Positions 17,530 to 25,228 are shown, counted from the stretch's first letter. The stretch is 64,000 nucleotides of DNA from G963663365 sp963663365 (GCA_963663365.2 CAXXIH010000001.1:1550001-1614000), one strand, 5' to 3'. The notes: generated by a model from the sequence alone, not told the origin. Translations and numbers: made by a program.

Positions 17530-17641
17530 CCATTTTTTCTTGCGCCCTTACAGGGCTTTAAGGCAGGGGGGGCTTTACCCAGGGCGGCGCTACGCTTGCC
17601 CTGGGCTATTCTCTTTCGCCCCTTTGGGGCTTCCAATTCGT
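17530..17641. repeat. GC-rich multi-hairpin intergenic repeat
   Basis: Consists of CGCCCTTACAGGGC, a long arm pair ACCCAGGGCGGCGC/CGCTTGCCCTGGG, and CGCCCCTTTGGGGC. The same modular block occurs at 10798-10910, 13890-14000 and inverted at 13728-13797. The type is common in intergenic DNA of PVC-like genomes. It could form transcript hairpins, but nothing shows a function. Confidence 0.75.
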
Positions 17642-17661
17642 AACAATTGTATCACTTGCCC

Positions 17662-17964
17662 TCATTGATTCAGGCATTTCACGATCCGGCCGGTCTTTTC
17701 GATCAAGCCATCCATGAATTCGCACATCTTCATAATCCGTACATCCAAAGATATTTCCATATCCCGGTTCCATTCCGTTCCGGCATGTGGCATTTCCGGG
17801 ATATTCGTATGTTTACCCACAATATCCTTCGTGTTTTTACTCAGGTCCTTAAGCCTCTCGATAGTCAAGTCAAGCCGTTCCACCATTGCCGTTTGCTGCG
17901 GTATCGTGATGGTATTTATGTCTTGCTGTTCCGGTTGTTTTTCTTCCCTTGCTTTATCTTTCAT
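17662..17964 (-). CDS. Hypothetical protein of the phage-type cluster
   Basis: 100 residues with a charged N-terminus (MKDKAREEKQPEQQ) and helical segments (TAMVERLDLTIERLKDLSKN, IMKMCEFMDGLIEKTGRIVK). A coiled coil is likely. No family recognised. It is one of the small genes between the DUF3987 ATPase and the terminases. Confidence 0.5.
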   Translation of the reverse strand: MKDKAREEKQPEQQDINTITIPQQTAMVERLDLTIERLKDLSKNTKDIVGKHTNIPEMPHAGTEWNRDMEISLDVRIMKMCEFMDGLIEKTGRIVKCLNQ

Positions 17965-18013
17965 GGTTTTTTCTTTTTACTTTTCTTCGCATTCGCCGTA
18001 TCCAATCTGAAAC

Positions 18014-18101
18014 CGCCTTGCGGGGTGAAGATCAATTCTATCCCTGCACACATTCCGAAATCGTGAGCCGTAAGGCATCATGCCAACGGGGGTTCCCCGG
18101 C
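18014..18101. repeat. ~85-bp intergenic repeat family E, copy 3
   Basis: GCGGGGTGAAGATC, CCGAAATCGTGAGCCGTAAG and GGGGGTTCCCCGG. An adjacent small ORF ends inside it, as the terminase gene does in copy 2. Confidence 0.75.
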
Positions 18102-18223
18102 TGTGCTCCCTCTCCATACAGATGCCGTATGTAACAATCATTCCTTTTGCACCTTGCCACGTTTCGGCCCATCGCGGCCTTTCTAAATTCTTTCTTCGCT
18201 TTCGGGTATCCAATGCGTTTCAT
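18038..18223 (-). CDS. Doubtful small basic ORF
   Basis: 61 residues, strongly basic at the start (MKRIGYPKAKKEFRKAAMG), whose last third is encoded by repeat E. A competing frame covers 17977-18213. No ribosome site separates them and no family is recognised. It is listed only because the spacer between the two flanking genes would otherwise be empty. Confidence 0.25.
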   Translation of the reverse strand: MKRIGYPKAKKEFRKAAMGRNVARCKRNDCYIRHLYGEGAQPGNPRWHDALRLTISECVQG

Positions 18224-18279
18224 CTGTTTTAGCCCTGGGGCGGCGGGGCCCGCTTCCCCGCCGCCTCATCGTAATTTCG

Positions 18280-18600
18280 TTACCTCAGCCGTTCCAAGTT
18301 GGAGAAGATTATCCCGATTTCTTCCTCGATCATTTCTGAGATGTCACAGGCATAATCAATGGCCTCCCGCCCACCGGCCGGGCACATAACCGGGTCCGCC
18401 TTGCGAGCGTACGAGCGTTGTCCCTGCGATTCCACAAGGTATTCCACGCGCTGGCTTAGCTTCAATACCTCGCAGAATGCACACGCCAATCTCCGAAATA
18501 CATCCATCGGGTTGGTACGATTTAGGTATTCCGATTGCGGGATTTCCGCTGGCCGGGCTTCCACGCTTTGCGCGTGCGATGGAATTTCAGATACATTCAT
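18280..18600 (-). CDS. Hypothetical protein of the phage-type cluster
   Basis: 106 residues with LACAFCEVLKLSQRVEYLVE and CDISEMIEEEIGIIFSNLER, probably helical. AAAGG lies at a normal distance before the ATG. No family recognised. It sits in the same strand block as the DUF3987 ATPase and terminases. Confidence 0.55.
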   Translation of the reverse strand: MNVSEIPSHAQSVEARPAEIPQSEYLNRTNPMDVFRRLACAFCEVLKLSQRVEYLVESQGQRSYARKADPVMCPAGGREAIDYACDISEMIEEEIGIIFSNLERLR

Positions 18601-18621
18601 TTAATTACCTTTCATTTTTAT

Positions 18622-18774
18622 TTATTGATATTCGCCCCGGCCCGCGCCGGGATTGGTTTGATTACCAGAGGGTTGAGAACACCGCAACAGCGTTATCTCA
18701 TACAAACTCAGATACTTAATTGCTTTACCGCAATTAGAACACCGCCGGGCTCCCCTCTTATTCCCCGCCGTCAT
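18622..18774 (-). CDS. Small zinc-binding-like protein
   Basis: 50 residues from the ATG at 18774: a basic start, then ARRCSNCGKAIKYLSLYEIT and LLRCSQ. The CxxC-G-K knuckle suggests a zinc ribbon, though only three cysteines are present. The start lies inside the end of the DUF3987 gene (16-bp overlap). A shorter relative with RRCSSCGKTLKSL is encoded at 20225-20293 upstream of the same operon. Confidence 0.4.
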   Translation of the reverse strand: MTAGNKRGARRCSNCGKAIKYLSLYEITLLRCSQPSGNQTNPGAGRGEYQ

Positions 18775-19993
18775 CGCCGATCCACTGATAATAGACCGTC
18801 GGCTTGCCTCCATTTCCCGCTTTTTCCGTCCAACTTTTTACCCGCCCGGTCTCCATGAACCATTCCACCGCTTTGGTGAAATCGCGCAGTGAGAGGTTGG
18901 TGCTTACCAAAAGTTCCCTGCGCCGCAAGGCGCATTTGGGCATGCGTTGAAAGGCGCGTTGCACCTTGGCCCGGTCCTGCATATCCCGTTTGCCTTGGCA
19001 GATGCCTGAGAGCAGGTCCCGCTCGGCCGTCATCAAAATGTCCGTAAGCCAGACCGCGAATTCCATATCCGGCGCGGCGATCTCCGTTCCCTCGGCCGGT
19101 CCCCCTTGGCTGATAATAATTCCCAGTTTCAGCGCGATATCGGTCTTTCTCCGCCGGGGCGCATCTAAAATGCTTCCTTCTTCCCGTTTGATTTTTTGAT
19201 GAAGTTCTTTGTACCAGGCTTCATAAAGGCATTGGGCCTCGGCGCTTAATCCCACAATTCCCTGCGGACGCATGGCCAGGTCGCGCAGTTGGCTCACCAG
19301 CCGTTGGGCTTCAACCGCATCCGGGGCCTGTGGAAAGGCAATCAAACGCTCGGGTGCTTCCGGCAAAGCGAACCAAATGAACCGTGCCAAGAATCCGGAT
19401 TCCACCATCTCCCGCGTGGCTTTGGTCTGAATCCACTCCCAGGTCGAGCCCCCAAAGATTGAAAGCGTGGGCCGCTGCACTTCGATATCCCGTCCTTGCA
19501 GTTTGCGCCGGTGAGTCGCCGGGCAATCGTAAATATCCGTCATAAAAGCATGCAAACCGGCGTTATAATTTTTCGATTCCGCATCCAGCAGCGACCCGAA
19601 TTCATTCATCCGCAAAAGTCCGGCATTACCGTCTTCAAACAGTCCCAAAAGTCCTTCCGGGGTGCAATCGTTGATCACATTCAAACGTGTTTGCGATGAC
19701 CGGATCGTATCCAGGCAAACATTCATCACTGTGGTCTTTTTGGCCGCGCTGCTCGGGCCGCAGATACAGGCGTAAAGATTCGGCCTCAGTTCATACGTTC
19801 CTACCCGCATCACCACCCGGCTCTGAAGCACCGCCGCAAGGCTCATCACCGCGCCCGCTGTCTGGAAGGCTTGCGCCGCTTCACTGCACGGAAAAAACGT
19901 TTTTACGTATCTTTTGATATAATGATCATCCGGCAAGGCCGATACCCAGGTTTCGAATAGATCGCTCAACCTTAGGTGTTCTAATTTCTTCAT
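18758..19993 (-). CDS. DUF3987-type primase/helicase-like ATPase
   Basis: 411 residues. Landmarks of the DUF3987 family are the RPNLYACICGPSSAAKKTTV P-loop region, the DCTPEGLLGLFEDGNAGLLR switch region, MNEFGSLLDAESK as the Walker B-like acidic segment, and STWEWIQTKATREMVESGFLARF. Such proteins are replication-linked ATPases of phages and mobile elements. The P-loop is unusual: the normal Gly before Lys is Ala (GPSSAAKKT), so nucleotide use may be altered. The C-terminal part looks winged-helix-like (RRRELLVSTNLSLRDFTKAV). GAGGAG precedes the ATG at 19993; the frame start at 20011 lacks one. Confidence 0.75.
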   Translation of the reverse strand: MKKLEHLRLSDLFETWVSALPDDHYIKRYVKTFFPCSEAAQAFQTAGAVMSLAAVLQSRVVMRVGTYELRPNLYACICGPSSAAKKTTVMNVCLDTIRSSQTRLNVINDCTPEGLLGLFEDGNAGLLRMNEFGSLLDAESKNYNAGLHAFMTDIYDCPATHRRKLQGRDIEVQRPTLSIFGGSTWEWIQTKATREMVESGFLARFIWFALPEAPERLIAFPQAPDAVEAQRLVSQLRDLAMRPQGIVGLSAEAQCLYEAWYKELHQKIKREEGSILDAPRRRKTDIALKLGIIISQGGPAEGTEIAAPDMEFAVWLTDILMTAERDLLSGICQGKRDMQDRAKVQRAFQRMPKCALRRRELLVSTNLSLRDFTKAVEWFMETGRVKSWTEKAGNGGKPTVYYQWIGDDGGE

Positions 19994-20095
19994 GACACAT
20001 AAACTCCTCATATTGCCGTGTTTAGCTCTGTTGCAGTGATGTATCCCCTGTCACTCTCAACGCCGAATTCTCTATTCTCTGCCTTTTTGGAATTT

Positions 20096-20148
20096 ATTAA
20101 TTTTTATATATATAATTTCATATTTATATATATAAATTTCACTACACT
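20096..20148. promoter_or_regulatory. AT-rich repeat upstream of the DUF3987 operon
   Basis: Two copies of TTTATATATATAA spaced about 12 bp apart in an almost pure A/T stretch. It is about 100 bp upstream of the ATPase gene and unlike its GC-rich surroundings. It could be a promoter region or an easily melted origin-like sequence. The sequence does not decide. Confidence 0.35.
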
Positions 20149-20224
20149 CTTTTCTATCCCTTTTCATTCATAATTCCCGCTATTATCCAAACCGCTTGTA
20201 AGCGTATGGGGGAATACAACTCCA

Positions 20225-20293
20225 CTACGCATGTATCACATGATCTTTCAATGATTTAAGTGTTTTTCCGCAACTAGAACACCGGCGGCTCAT
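20225..20293 (-). CDS. Possible 22-aa zinc-finger micro-ORF
   Basis: Encodes MSRRCSSCGKTLKSLK followed by DHVIHA. The CxxC...HxxH spacing resembles a single treble-clef or C2H2 knuckle, and the first half matches the zinc-like ORF at 18622-18774. No ribosome site is evident, because the upstream DNA is a REP-like hairpin. It may be a decayed duplicate rather than an expressed gene. Confidence 0.3.
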   Translation of the reverse strand: MSRRCSSCGKTLKSLKDHVIHA

Positions 20294-20320
20294 ACTGCCC
20301 CGGCGGTATTCGCCCTCCCC
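20288..20320. repeat. REP-like hairpin, family A copy (inverted)
   Basis: GCGGCTCATACTGCC then GGCGGTATTCGCCCTCCCC, the reverse complement of the family core. The micro-ORF at 20225 starts inside it. Confidence 0.65.
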
Positions 20321-20334
20321 CTGAATCGATTTAC

Positions 20335-20424
20335 AAACCGCTTTGCAGGGTGCCGATCAACTTTGTATTTCATCCACGCTCTGAAATCGTGGGCCGTTAG
20401 GCGCATTGCAACGGGGCTCCCCCG
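20335..20424. repeat. ~85-bp intergenic repeat family E, copy 4
   Basis: ACCGCTTTGCAGGGTGCCG, TGAAATCGTGGGCCGTTAG and GGGGCTCCCCCGG. It is the most upstream copy, on the far side of the DUF3987 operon. Confidence 0.7.
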
Positions 20425-20673
20425 GCCGTAGGCCGGAGTGGCGCGGCCGGAAAAGAAGAAGGAAAAAAACGGCGCGCGCGCACTCCGCTACAAAGAAAAG
20501 GTTTGTATGGCGAGGACTTTGCATCCTCACCCCTATGCAGCGAAGTCAAGCGGTCCACACCGGACCATACCGGCCCAAACCGGGACAAAGCGTCCCCGGT
20601 AAGTGGAACTTTTTTCGAGATTTTGTGCTAAAATGGTGAAACGATACCATCCCGGTAGGATCAGGAGGGAATG

Positions 20674-21324
20674 ATGGATGAAATTCTGCATACAATCCAA
20701 ACATTCGTAGAACAGAAACTTGATCTTCTGATTACATGCCTTATTGCCCCTCTATTTGTATTTTTTATAACTCGTCGGCTAACCAGAAATCATGAACAGA
20801 TGAGAGAAATACAAGAAAAGAAAGACCAAGTTGAGAAAATGGAGAATATTTTATGCGAGTTGGAAAAAAATAGAACCTTCTTCGAATCAGACCGTGACAA
20901 TTTCGGTCTTTTACAGGTACCTGAAGGCGGATTCAATATCACGCCTTATATAGATCTCGCAGATATTGCATCTCGTCCTCCGCTCAATCAGTATTTTCTA
21001 CAGTCAATAATCCAGCTGATACGCGATACCGAAGCGGGAATAATTTGGGTTAACAAGCATTCTAAAAACAATTCTGATTATATAAGGCCGACCTTAGAAC
21101 GCGTTCGTGAGCCTTTTGAAAAAAACAAAGAGGTAATAAGACAGGTTGCAAATATTCTGGAAGACATCAAGAAAGAGATAAATGCGGATTCGATCTTTTC
21201 AATCAAGAATAACTCCATTGCTTTTTTTATCATCGCGATTTTCCTTGCCTTCTTGGCTGGATACTTTACGCATTTCATGCAAACACAGGTGCCAGGTCCG
21301 TCTGAACTTCCACCTGCACAATGA
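20674..21324 (+). CDS. Two-helix membrane protein of unknown function
   Basis: 216 residues with a membrane segment near 15-35 (LLITCLIAPLFVFFITRRL), a charged coiled coil (about 40-75, MREIQEKKDQVEKMENILCE), a soluble middle part, and a second membrane segment near 185-205 (IAFFIIAIFLAFLAGYF). AGGAGGGAATG lies before the second of two adjacent ATGs, which is why I chose 20674. No family recognised. Two membrane anchors enclosing a cytoplasmic helical domain recall small phage-exclusion or signalling membrane proteins, but this is only a shape argument. Confidence 0.65.
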   Translation: MDEILHTIQTFVEQKLDLLITCLIAPLFVFFITRRLTRNHEQMREIQEKKDQVEKMENILCELEKNRTFFESDRDNFGLLQVPEGGFNITPYIDLADIASRPPLNQYFLQSIIQLIRDTEAGIIWVNKHSKNNSDYIRPTLERVREPFEKNKEVIRQVANILEDIKKEINADSIFSIKNNSIAFFIIAIFLAFLAGYFTHFMQTQVPGPSELPPAQ

Positions 21325-21338
21325 AACTGGGGCAAAAG

Positions 21339-21367
21339 CCGGGAGGGCGAATCTCCTGATGAGCCGC
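21339..21367. repeat. REP-like hairpin left of the RAYT gene
   Basis: CCGGGAGGGCGAATCTCC and TGATGAGCCGC in forward orientation, about 65 bp before the RAYT start. It is inverted relative to the copy at 21918-21945. Confidence 0.8.
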
Positions 21368-21431
21368 ATGGGATTGTCTTCGCAACACTATCTTCCTGTA
21401 TATTTGAAAAGATAATTGTATTGGTGCGAAA

Positions 21432-21896
21432 ATGAATGATTCAAATCAACCTTCACGGCAAAAACCGGCTCATGGAATCCGTATAACGTCAAATGCTCCC
21501 ACCATCGTATTCTTGACCGTGTGCACAAAGGACCGCATTAAAATCCTGGATAATGATTCAACCCACAATCTTCTTGTGAAAATCTGGCGTGATTCCGATG
21601 CGTGGTTGGCGGGAAGATACGTTCTTATGCCTGATCATATTCATCTTTTTGCATCCCCCAACGGTGAAAAATCAAGTCTTGAAATGTGGGTTCGCTATTG
21701 GAAATCGATTTTCACCCGGCAGCGTGATGGAGAGAGCATTTGGCAAGATGGTCATTGGGATCGGCGCCTTCGTTCAAGCGAGAGTTATGAGCAAAAATGG
21801 GAATATGTTCGTTCAAATCCCGTGCGGCATGGTTTCGTGGGCCGGTGGCAGGATTGGAAATATCAAGGCGAAATCCACGAATTATATTGGATGTAA
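21432..21896 (+). CDS. REP-associated tyrosine transposase (RAYT, TnpA_REP)
   Basis: 154 residues. YVLMPDHIHLFA carries the HUH histidine pair (HIH) of Y1 single-strand transposases, and SYEQKWEYVRSNPVRHGFV holds the catalytic-tyrosine helix typical of RAYTs. HWDRRLRSSE is also conserved. RAYTs cut and join single-stranded REP hairpins. This gene is flanked at both ends by inverted copies of the GGGAGGGCGA hairpin, which recurs through the first 22 kb, so it is the likely source of that repeat family. The length and motif spacing are normal and there is no frameshift, so it may be active. Confidence 0.9.
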   Translation: MNDSNQPSRQKPAHGIRITSNAPTIVFLTVCTKDRIKILDNDSTHNLLVKIWRDSDAWLAGRYVLMPDHIHLFASPNGEKSSLEMWVRYWKSIFTRQRDGESIWQDGHWDRRLRSSESYEQKWEYVRSNPVRHGFVGRWQDWKYQGEIHELYWM

Positions 21897-21917
21897 AATT
21901 GCAGCCGGTGGATGGAT

Positions 21918-21945
21918 GCGGCTCATCAGGAGATTCGCCCTCCCG
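21918..21945. repeat. REP-like hairpin right of the RAYT gene
   Basis: GCGGCTCATCAGGAG and ATTCGCCCTCCCG, the exact inverse of the left copy's core. Confidence 0.8.
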
Positions 21946-22070
21946 CTCCCCCTCCCGGCGGCCGCGCGGCGGGGTGTTCTAACCGCCTCTCGATACGTAA
22001 CTATCGGGGGTAATTGCACTTAGGGATGCTGTGGTGTTTTATCACTCCAATACATACGGATGGTATGGAT

Positions 22071-22108
22071 GCGGCTCATTCCGCCCTGGCGGAATTCGCC
22101 CTCCCGCT
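22071..22108. repeat. REP-like hairpin, family A copy
   Basis: GCGGCTCATTCCGCC followed by GGCGGAATTCGCCCTCCCG. A second inverted-type copy about 150 bp beyond the RAYT, giving a paired arrangement. The 300 bp around it contain only repeat debris. Confidence 0.7.
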
Positions 22109-22343
22109 CACTCTCCCTCTAATGGCCGCGGCGGGGTGTTCTAACCCCCATACGACACCTAACTACCGCCGCGAATTAGACTTAGGCCTGCTGTGGTGTT
22201 CTTTCGGCGTAAGACAGCCAACTGAGGTTGTGTCGCGTATCGGGACACGCAATGGCTGGGCTGAGTTTCTTCAAGAAAAGAAAGCGCAGTTTAAAGGCAA
22301 CCGGCTGGTGAGAATTCGATAATGTCCTGGCGCAGAGAATTAT

Positions 22344-22520
22344 TTAGTTTCTCTCTTCTCGATCACCACGGGACTGAAGGCTGCTGATTCCAAACCAGCA
22401 TATTCCGCCGATCAATAGAATAGCAAGCAAGATTAATTCAAGGATCGATGGATTAACACTGTGATTCGCACCGGGGACCGGATTCCATGGAACAAGCAGT
22501 ATTTCGTGAATGTGTTGCAC
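22344..22520 (-). CDS. Small membrane protein with GTG start
   Basis: 58 residues, too short for a usual ORF threshold. GTG at 22520 is preceded by AGAGGGTGAACC. The N-terminus is hydrophobic/Pro-rich (QHIHEILLVPWNPVPG), then a single membrane helix (LELILLAILLIGGICWFGI) and a charged tail (SRGDREERN). No stop interrupts the frame. No family is named, and the function is unknown. It lies just outside the integrase/attachment boundary. Confidence 0.55.
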   Translation of the reverse strand: MQHIHEILLVPWNPVPGANHSVNPSILELILLAILLIGGICWFGISSLQSRGDREERN

Positions 22521-22719
22521 GGTTCACCCTCTTAATATCCGGTCAATGTCTGCCATCTGTAAGGATGATAACACAGCCGGTTTGAGGGGAATAGCAGCGC
22601 CGGCGGCTATCGTGAATGGGATCAGCGCGAGGCATTCCTAAATCCGGACAAAGAAAAACCCGCCTTGCAGCGGGTTGCACAACCATAGTGACTTATTGAC
22701 TAAGTCCAGTCTTATCAAG

Positions 22720-22765
22720 TGCCGGCACACGGGCTCGAACCGCGGACCTACTGATTACAAATCAG
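22720..22765 (-). other. Attachment-site remnant: 3' part of tRNA-Thr(UGU)
   Basis: On the minus strand: anticodon arm CTGATTTGTAATCAG with anticodon TGT, variable TAGGT, T-arm with GGTTCGAG, acceptor strand TGCCGGC and discriminator A. The D-arm and 5' acceptor strand are absent upstream, so this is not a complete tRNA gene. A 3' tRNA fragment beside a tyrosine integrase gene is the expected attR left by integration into a tRNA gene. The orientation places the element to the right of it. Confidence 0.75.
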
Positions 22766-23030
22766 GATTTATAGACAATCTCAGCATTTACGCCATTTTG
22801 CTCCAGATTGCGATCTCATACTCAAAAGTACTATAACTTATTGTATAAACTTGGTTTACTTAGTCAAGCCCATTACGCTCGACTGCGATACCTATCGTCC
22901 CTTTACTTTCCCGCGTGGTAGCTTATTGGTAGCTTTTCAGAAACACTGACTGTGCTGTGGACAAAGCGGCGATTGGTGCTTGTAATGCAGCAGTCTCATT
23001 AGTACAGCCCCGGCGCACGTGAGGCTCACT

Positions 23031-24215
23031 ATGGCTACCACAAAATTGACGAAGACGATTATCGACGAACTCACCTATGATGCCGATGGGGGAAAGACCC
23101 AGTATGCATGGGATTCGACGGTCCAAGGATTCGGTATCCGCATTTACCCGTCCGGCAAGAAATCCTTTGTTATCAGCTATCGGATCGACGGCAAGAAATG
23201 CTTTATGACCCTAGGGCGGTACGGAGTCTTGACGCTAGATAACGCCCGCAAACAAGCAAAAGTGGAACTAGCCAAAGTGCTCCAAGGCGAAGATCCAAGT
23301 CAAAAACGGAAGAAGAAGTCCGATTCTGAGACGATGAAGAACCTCTGTGACCGTTTCATCGAAGAATACGCCATAGTCCACAAGAAAACCTGGCAGGAAG
23401 ACAAGCGCCGTCTCGACAAACACGTTATCCCGGCACTTGGAAAGCAAAAAGTTGACAGCATCACACGGAGCGATATCAATGCGCTGCACCAGAAATTAGG
23501 CAAAACGGCGAAGTACGAAGCCAATCGTGTTTTAGCTCTTTTATCCAAAGTTTTTGAAATAGCCATAGAATATGGGGTCGTACCGGCGGAGCATCCCAAT
23601 CCTGCCCGGAAAATCAAGAAATTCAAAGAAGAGAAGCGTGACCGTTGGGTGAAACAGGATGAGATGCCCCGGCTTGCCAAAGAGATCAACAAAGAAGAGA
23701 ATATTTACATTCGTTCCGCGTTGTGGATGTATTTGCTAACCGGCATGCGAAAAAACGAGCTACTCAGCGTGAAGTGGGATGATGTCGATGTCAGACAAAA
23801 ACAGATAAGGTTGGCGGATACCAAATCAGGGCATGTGCATTACGTGCCGTTATCATCGGCAGCATTAGAAGTTATCGAGAAGATACCGCGAAAGGCGGGA
23901 AATCCTTATTTGTTGCCCGGTGCAAGAAAAGGACGGCCTTTGGTGAACGTCACAAAAAGTTGGTATGAGATACGGAAGAAAGCCAAACTTGAAGATGTGC
24001 GCTTGCATGATTTGAGACGCACGGTTGGGTCGTGGATGGCAACGCAGGGAGATTCATTGCTTTTGATCGGGAAAGTTTTGAATCATGCGGATCCTCAAAC
24101 CACTGCGGTGTACGCACATCTATCAAGAGAGCCGATGGATGAAGCAATGGAGAAACATGGGATCCGAGTGATGGAAGTGATCCAAGGAGGTAATAAGGAT
24201 GTCACAGAAGATTAA
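23031..24215 (+). CDS. int: Tyrosine recombinase / island integrase (DUF4102 type)
   Basis: 394 residues. The N-terminal arm-binding domain has the DUF4102 pattern WDSTVQGFGIRIYPSGKKSF...LGRYGVLTLDNARKQA. A SAM-like core-binding domain follows, then a catalytic domain with R240 (TGMRKNELL), K265 (DTKSGHVHYVPL), H326-x-x-R329 (LHDLRR), H352 (LNHADPQTT) and Tyr361 (AVYAHLS). All catalytic residues are present. GAGG lies before the ATG at 23031; an ATG 12 bp upstream is less well placed. The gene is about 270 bp from the tRNA-Thr fragment and points into the element. It should catalyse integration and excision at that site. Confidence 0.93.
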   Translation: MATTKLTKTIIDELTYDADGGKTQYAWDSTVQGFGIRIYPSGKKSFVISYRIDGKKCFMTLGRYGVLTLDNARKQAKVELAKVLQGEDPSQKRKKKSDSETMKNLCDRFIEEYAIVHKKTWQEDKRRLDKHVIPALGKQKVDSITRSDINALHQKLGKTAKYEANRVLALLSKVFEIAIEYGVVPAEHPNPARKIKKFKEEKRDRWVKQDEMPRLAKEINKEENIYIRSALWMYLLTGMRKNELLSVKWDDVDVRQKQIRLADTKSGHVHYVPLSSAALEVIEKIPRKAGNPYLLPGARKGRPLVNVTKSWYEIRKKAKLEDVRLHDLRRTVGSWMATQGDSLLLIGKVLNHADPQTTAVYAHLSREPMDEAMEKHGIRVMEVIQGGNKDVTED

Positions 24216-24279
24216 TGGCAAAGAAAAAGAAGCACTTAACTTTACGGATGAGGCGATAAAAAAAACGCATCCTAAATAA
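24199..24279 (+). CDS. Possible 26-aa ORF downstream of the integrase
   Basis: MSQKINGKEKEALNFTDEAI followed by KKTHPK, starting inside the integrase gene with GGAGG eight bases upstream. The strong ribosome site is the only support. Hydrophilic, no family. Confidence 0.35.
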   Translation: MSQKINGKEKEALNFTDEAIKKTHPK

Positions 24280-24304
24280 TAGACATGAAATCTTTGAGTG
24301 TCTC

Positions 24305-25228
24305 ATGATTGATATCGACATGCTCGAATATTTTAAGAACGCAAAAAAAGAAGATGATCCGGATCTGTACATTTATTATATTGTGCAGTATGGGCAGGTC
24401 TATAAAGATGTATCAAGAGACATTAGACAAATCATATCTGACTATTCCTATTTGAAGGATCGATATGATGGTGGCATTGATAACAAGGAGAAGCGTAATT
24501 ACCTTAAAAGTCTTCAAAGGAAACTTATTGAAACTCGTGATGTTTTGCGCGACCTTTTAGAACGTGTTGGTGATTTGCATTCGCCATTTGAGGATTTAAA
24601 ATCTTTGTTTATAGAAGGGCAAAAAGAAAATAGAGTGCTGGCAGATTTCATAGGCTCGACTGATGAAAGCATATTTAGCAAAGATGATGATGCAATTTCC
24701 GAATGCCTCAAAGATGTATCGGAAAATCAAACGCTGTGTGACACAATCATTGCACAGAGAGTATTCTGTAAATTAATACCAAGGATCGAAGTTCTCGATA
24801 GCAGACTGAAAAAGTCTGTTGGTGGACGTCCCAAAACCTCGCTCGTAGATATGCTCATTAAACGCCTGGTGGATACATTTGATGCTTATCATGTTTGGGC
24901 TGACTATGACGACCCAGAGTATAAAGAAGAATCCTATCTTGGTTTGCAGCGTTCGAAGTTTGTCGCGTGCATACTCAATCTATTTGAGATTGAACTGCCG
25001 GGTATTGAAGTGATAAAGGATGCCGATGAATTACCCGATTCAAGCAGAAATACCTTTGTTCGAAAAGTCCAACTCGCGCATTTAAATGAATATAAGTTTA
25101 ACAAGCCGCAAAAGTCCTTAATTAAGGATAAATATTCTCCTGCTAAGTGGGGGTTTGGATTTGAATTCCTGGAAGATAATGAAATAAAAAGAGACTTCTG
25201 TTTTCTTAGTTCAGGAATAGAAATCTAA
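24305..25228 (+). CDS. Unknown protein of the integrative element
   Basis: 307 residues, hydrophilic, predominantly helical, with charged coiled-coil-like segments near 50-90 (LKDRYDGGIDNKEKRNYLKS) and a conserved-looking patch GGRPKTSLVDMLIKRLVDTF near 175. No signal peptide, membrane helix or catalytic motif is visible and I recognise no family. The base composition is clearly more AT-rich than the DNA left of the att fragment, consistent with acquired DNA. It is next to the integrase but has no strong ribosome site. Confidence 0.6.
   Translation: MIDIDMLEYFKNAKKEDDPDLYIYYIVQYGQVYKDVSRDIRQIISDYSYLKDRYDGGIDNKEKRNYLKSLQRKLIETRDVLRDLLERVGDLHSPFEDLKSLFIEGQKENRVLADFIGSTDESIFSKDDDAISECLKDVSENQTLCDTIIAQRVFCKLIPRIEVLDSRLKKSVGGRPKTSLVDMLIKRLVDTFDAYHVWADYDDPEYKEESYLGLQRSKFVACILNLFEIELPGIEVIKDADELPDSSRNTFVRKVQLAHLNEYKFNKPQKSLIKDKYSPAKWGFGFEFLEDNEIKRDFCFLSSGIEI

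Noticed and set aside
14041..20424. Integron-like cassette array with the repeated ~85-bp element as attC
   Set aside because: The repeats lack the GTTRRRY/RYYYAAC core sites and no integron integrase is nearby.
22014..22322. 102-aa plus-strand ORF
   Set aside because: It is built from REP-like repeats and hairpin debris, with no ribosome site or recognisable domain.
22720..22800. Complete tRNA-Thr gene
   Set aside because: No D-arm or matching 5' acceptor strand lies upstream on the minus strand; only the 3' half is present.
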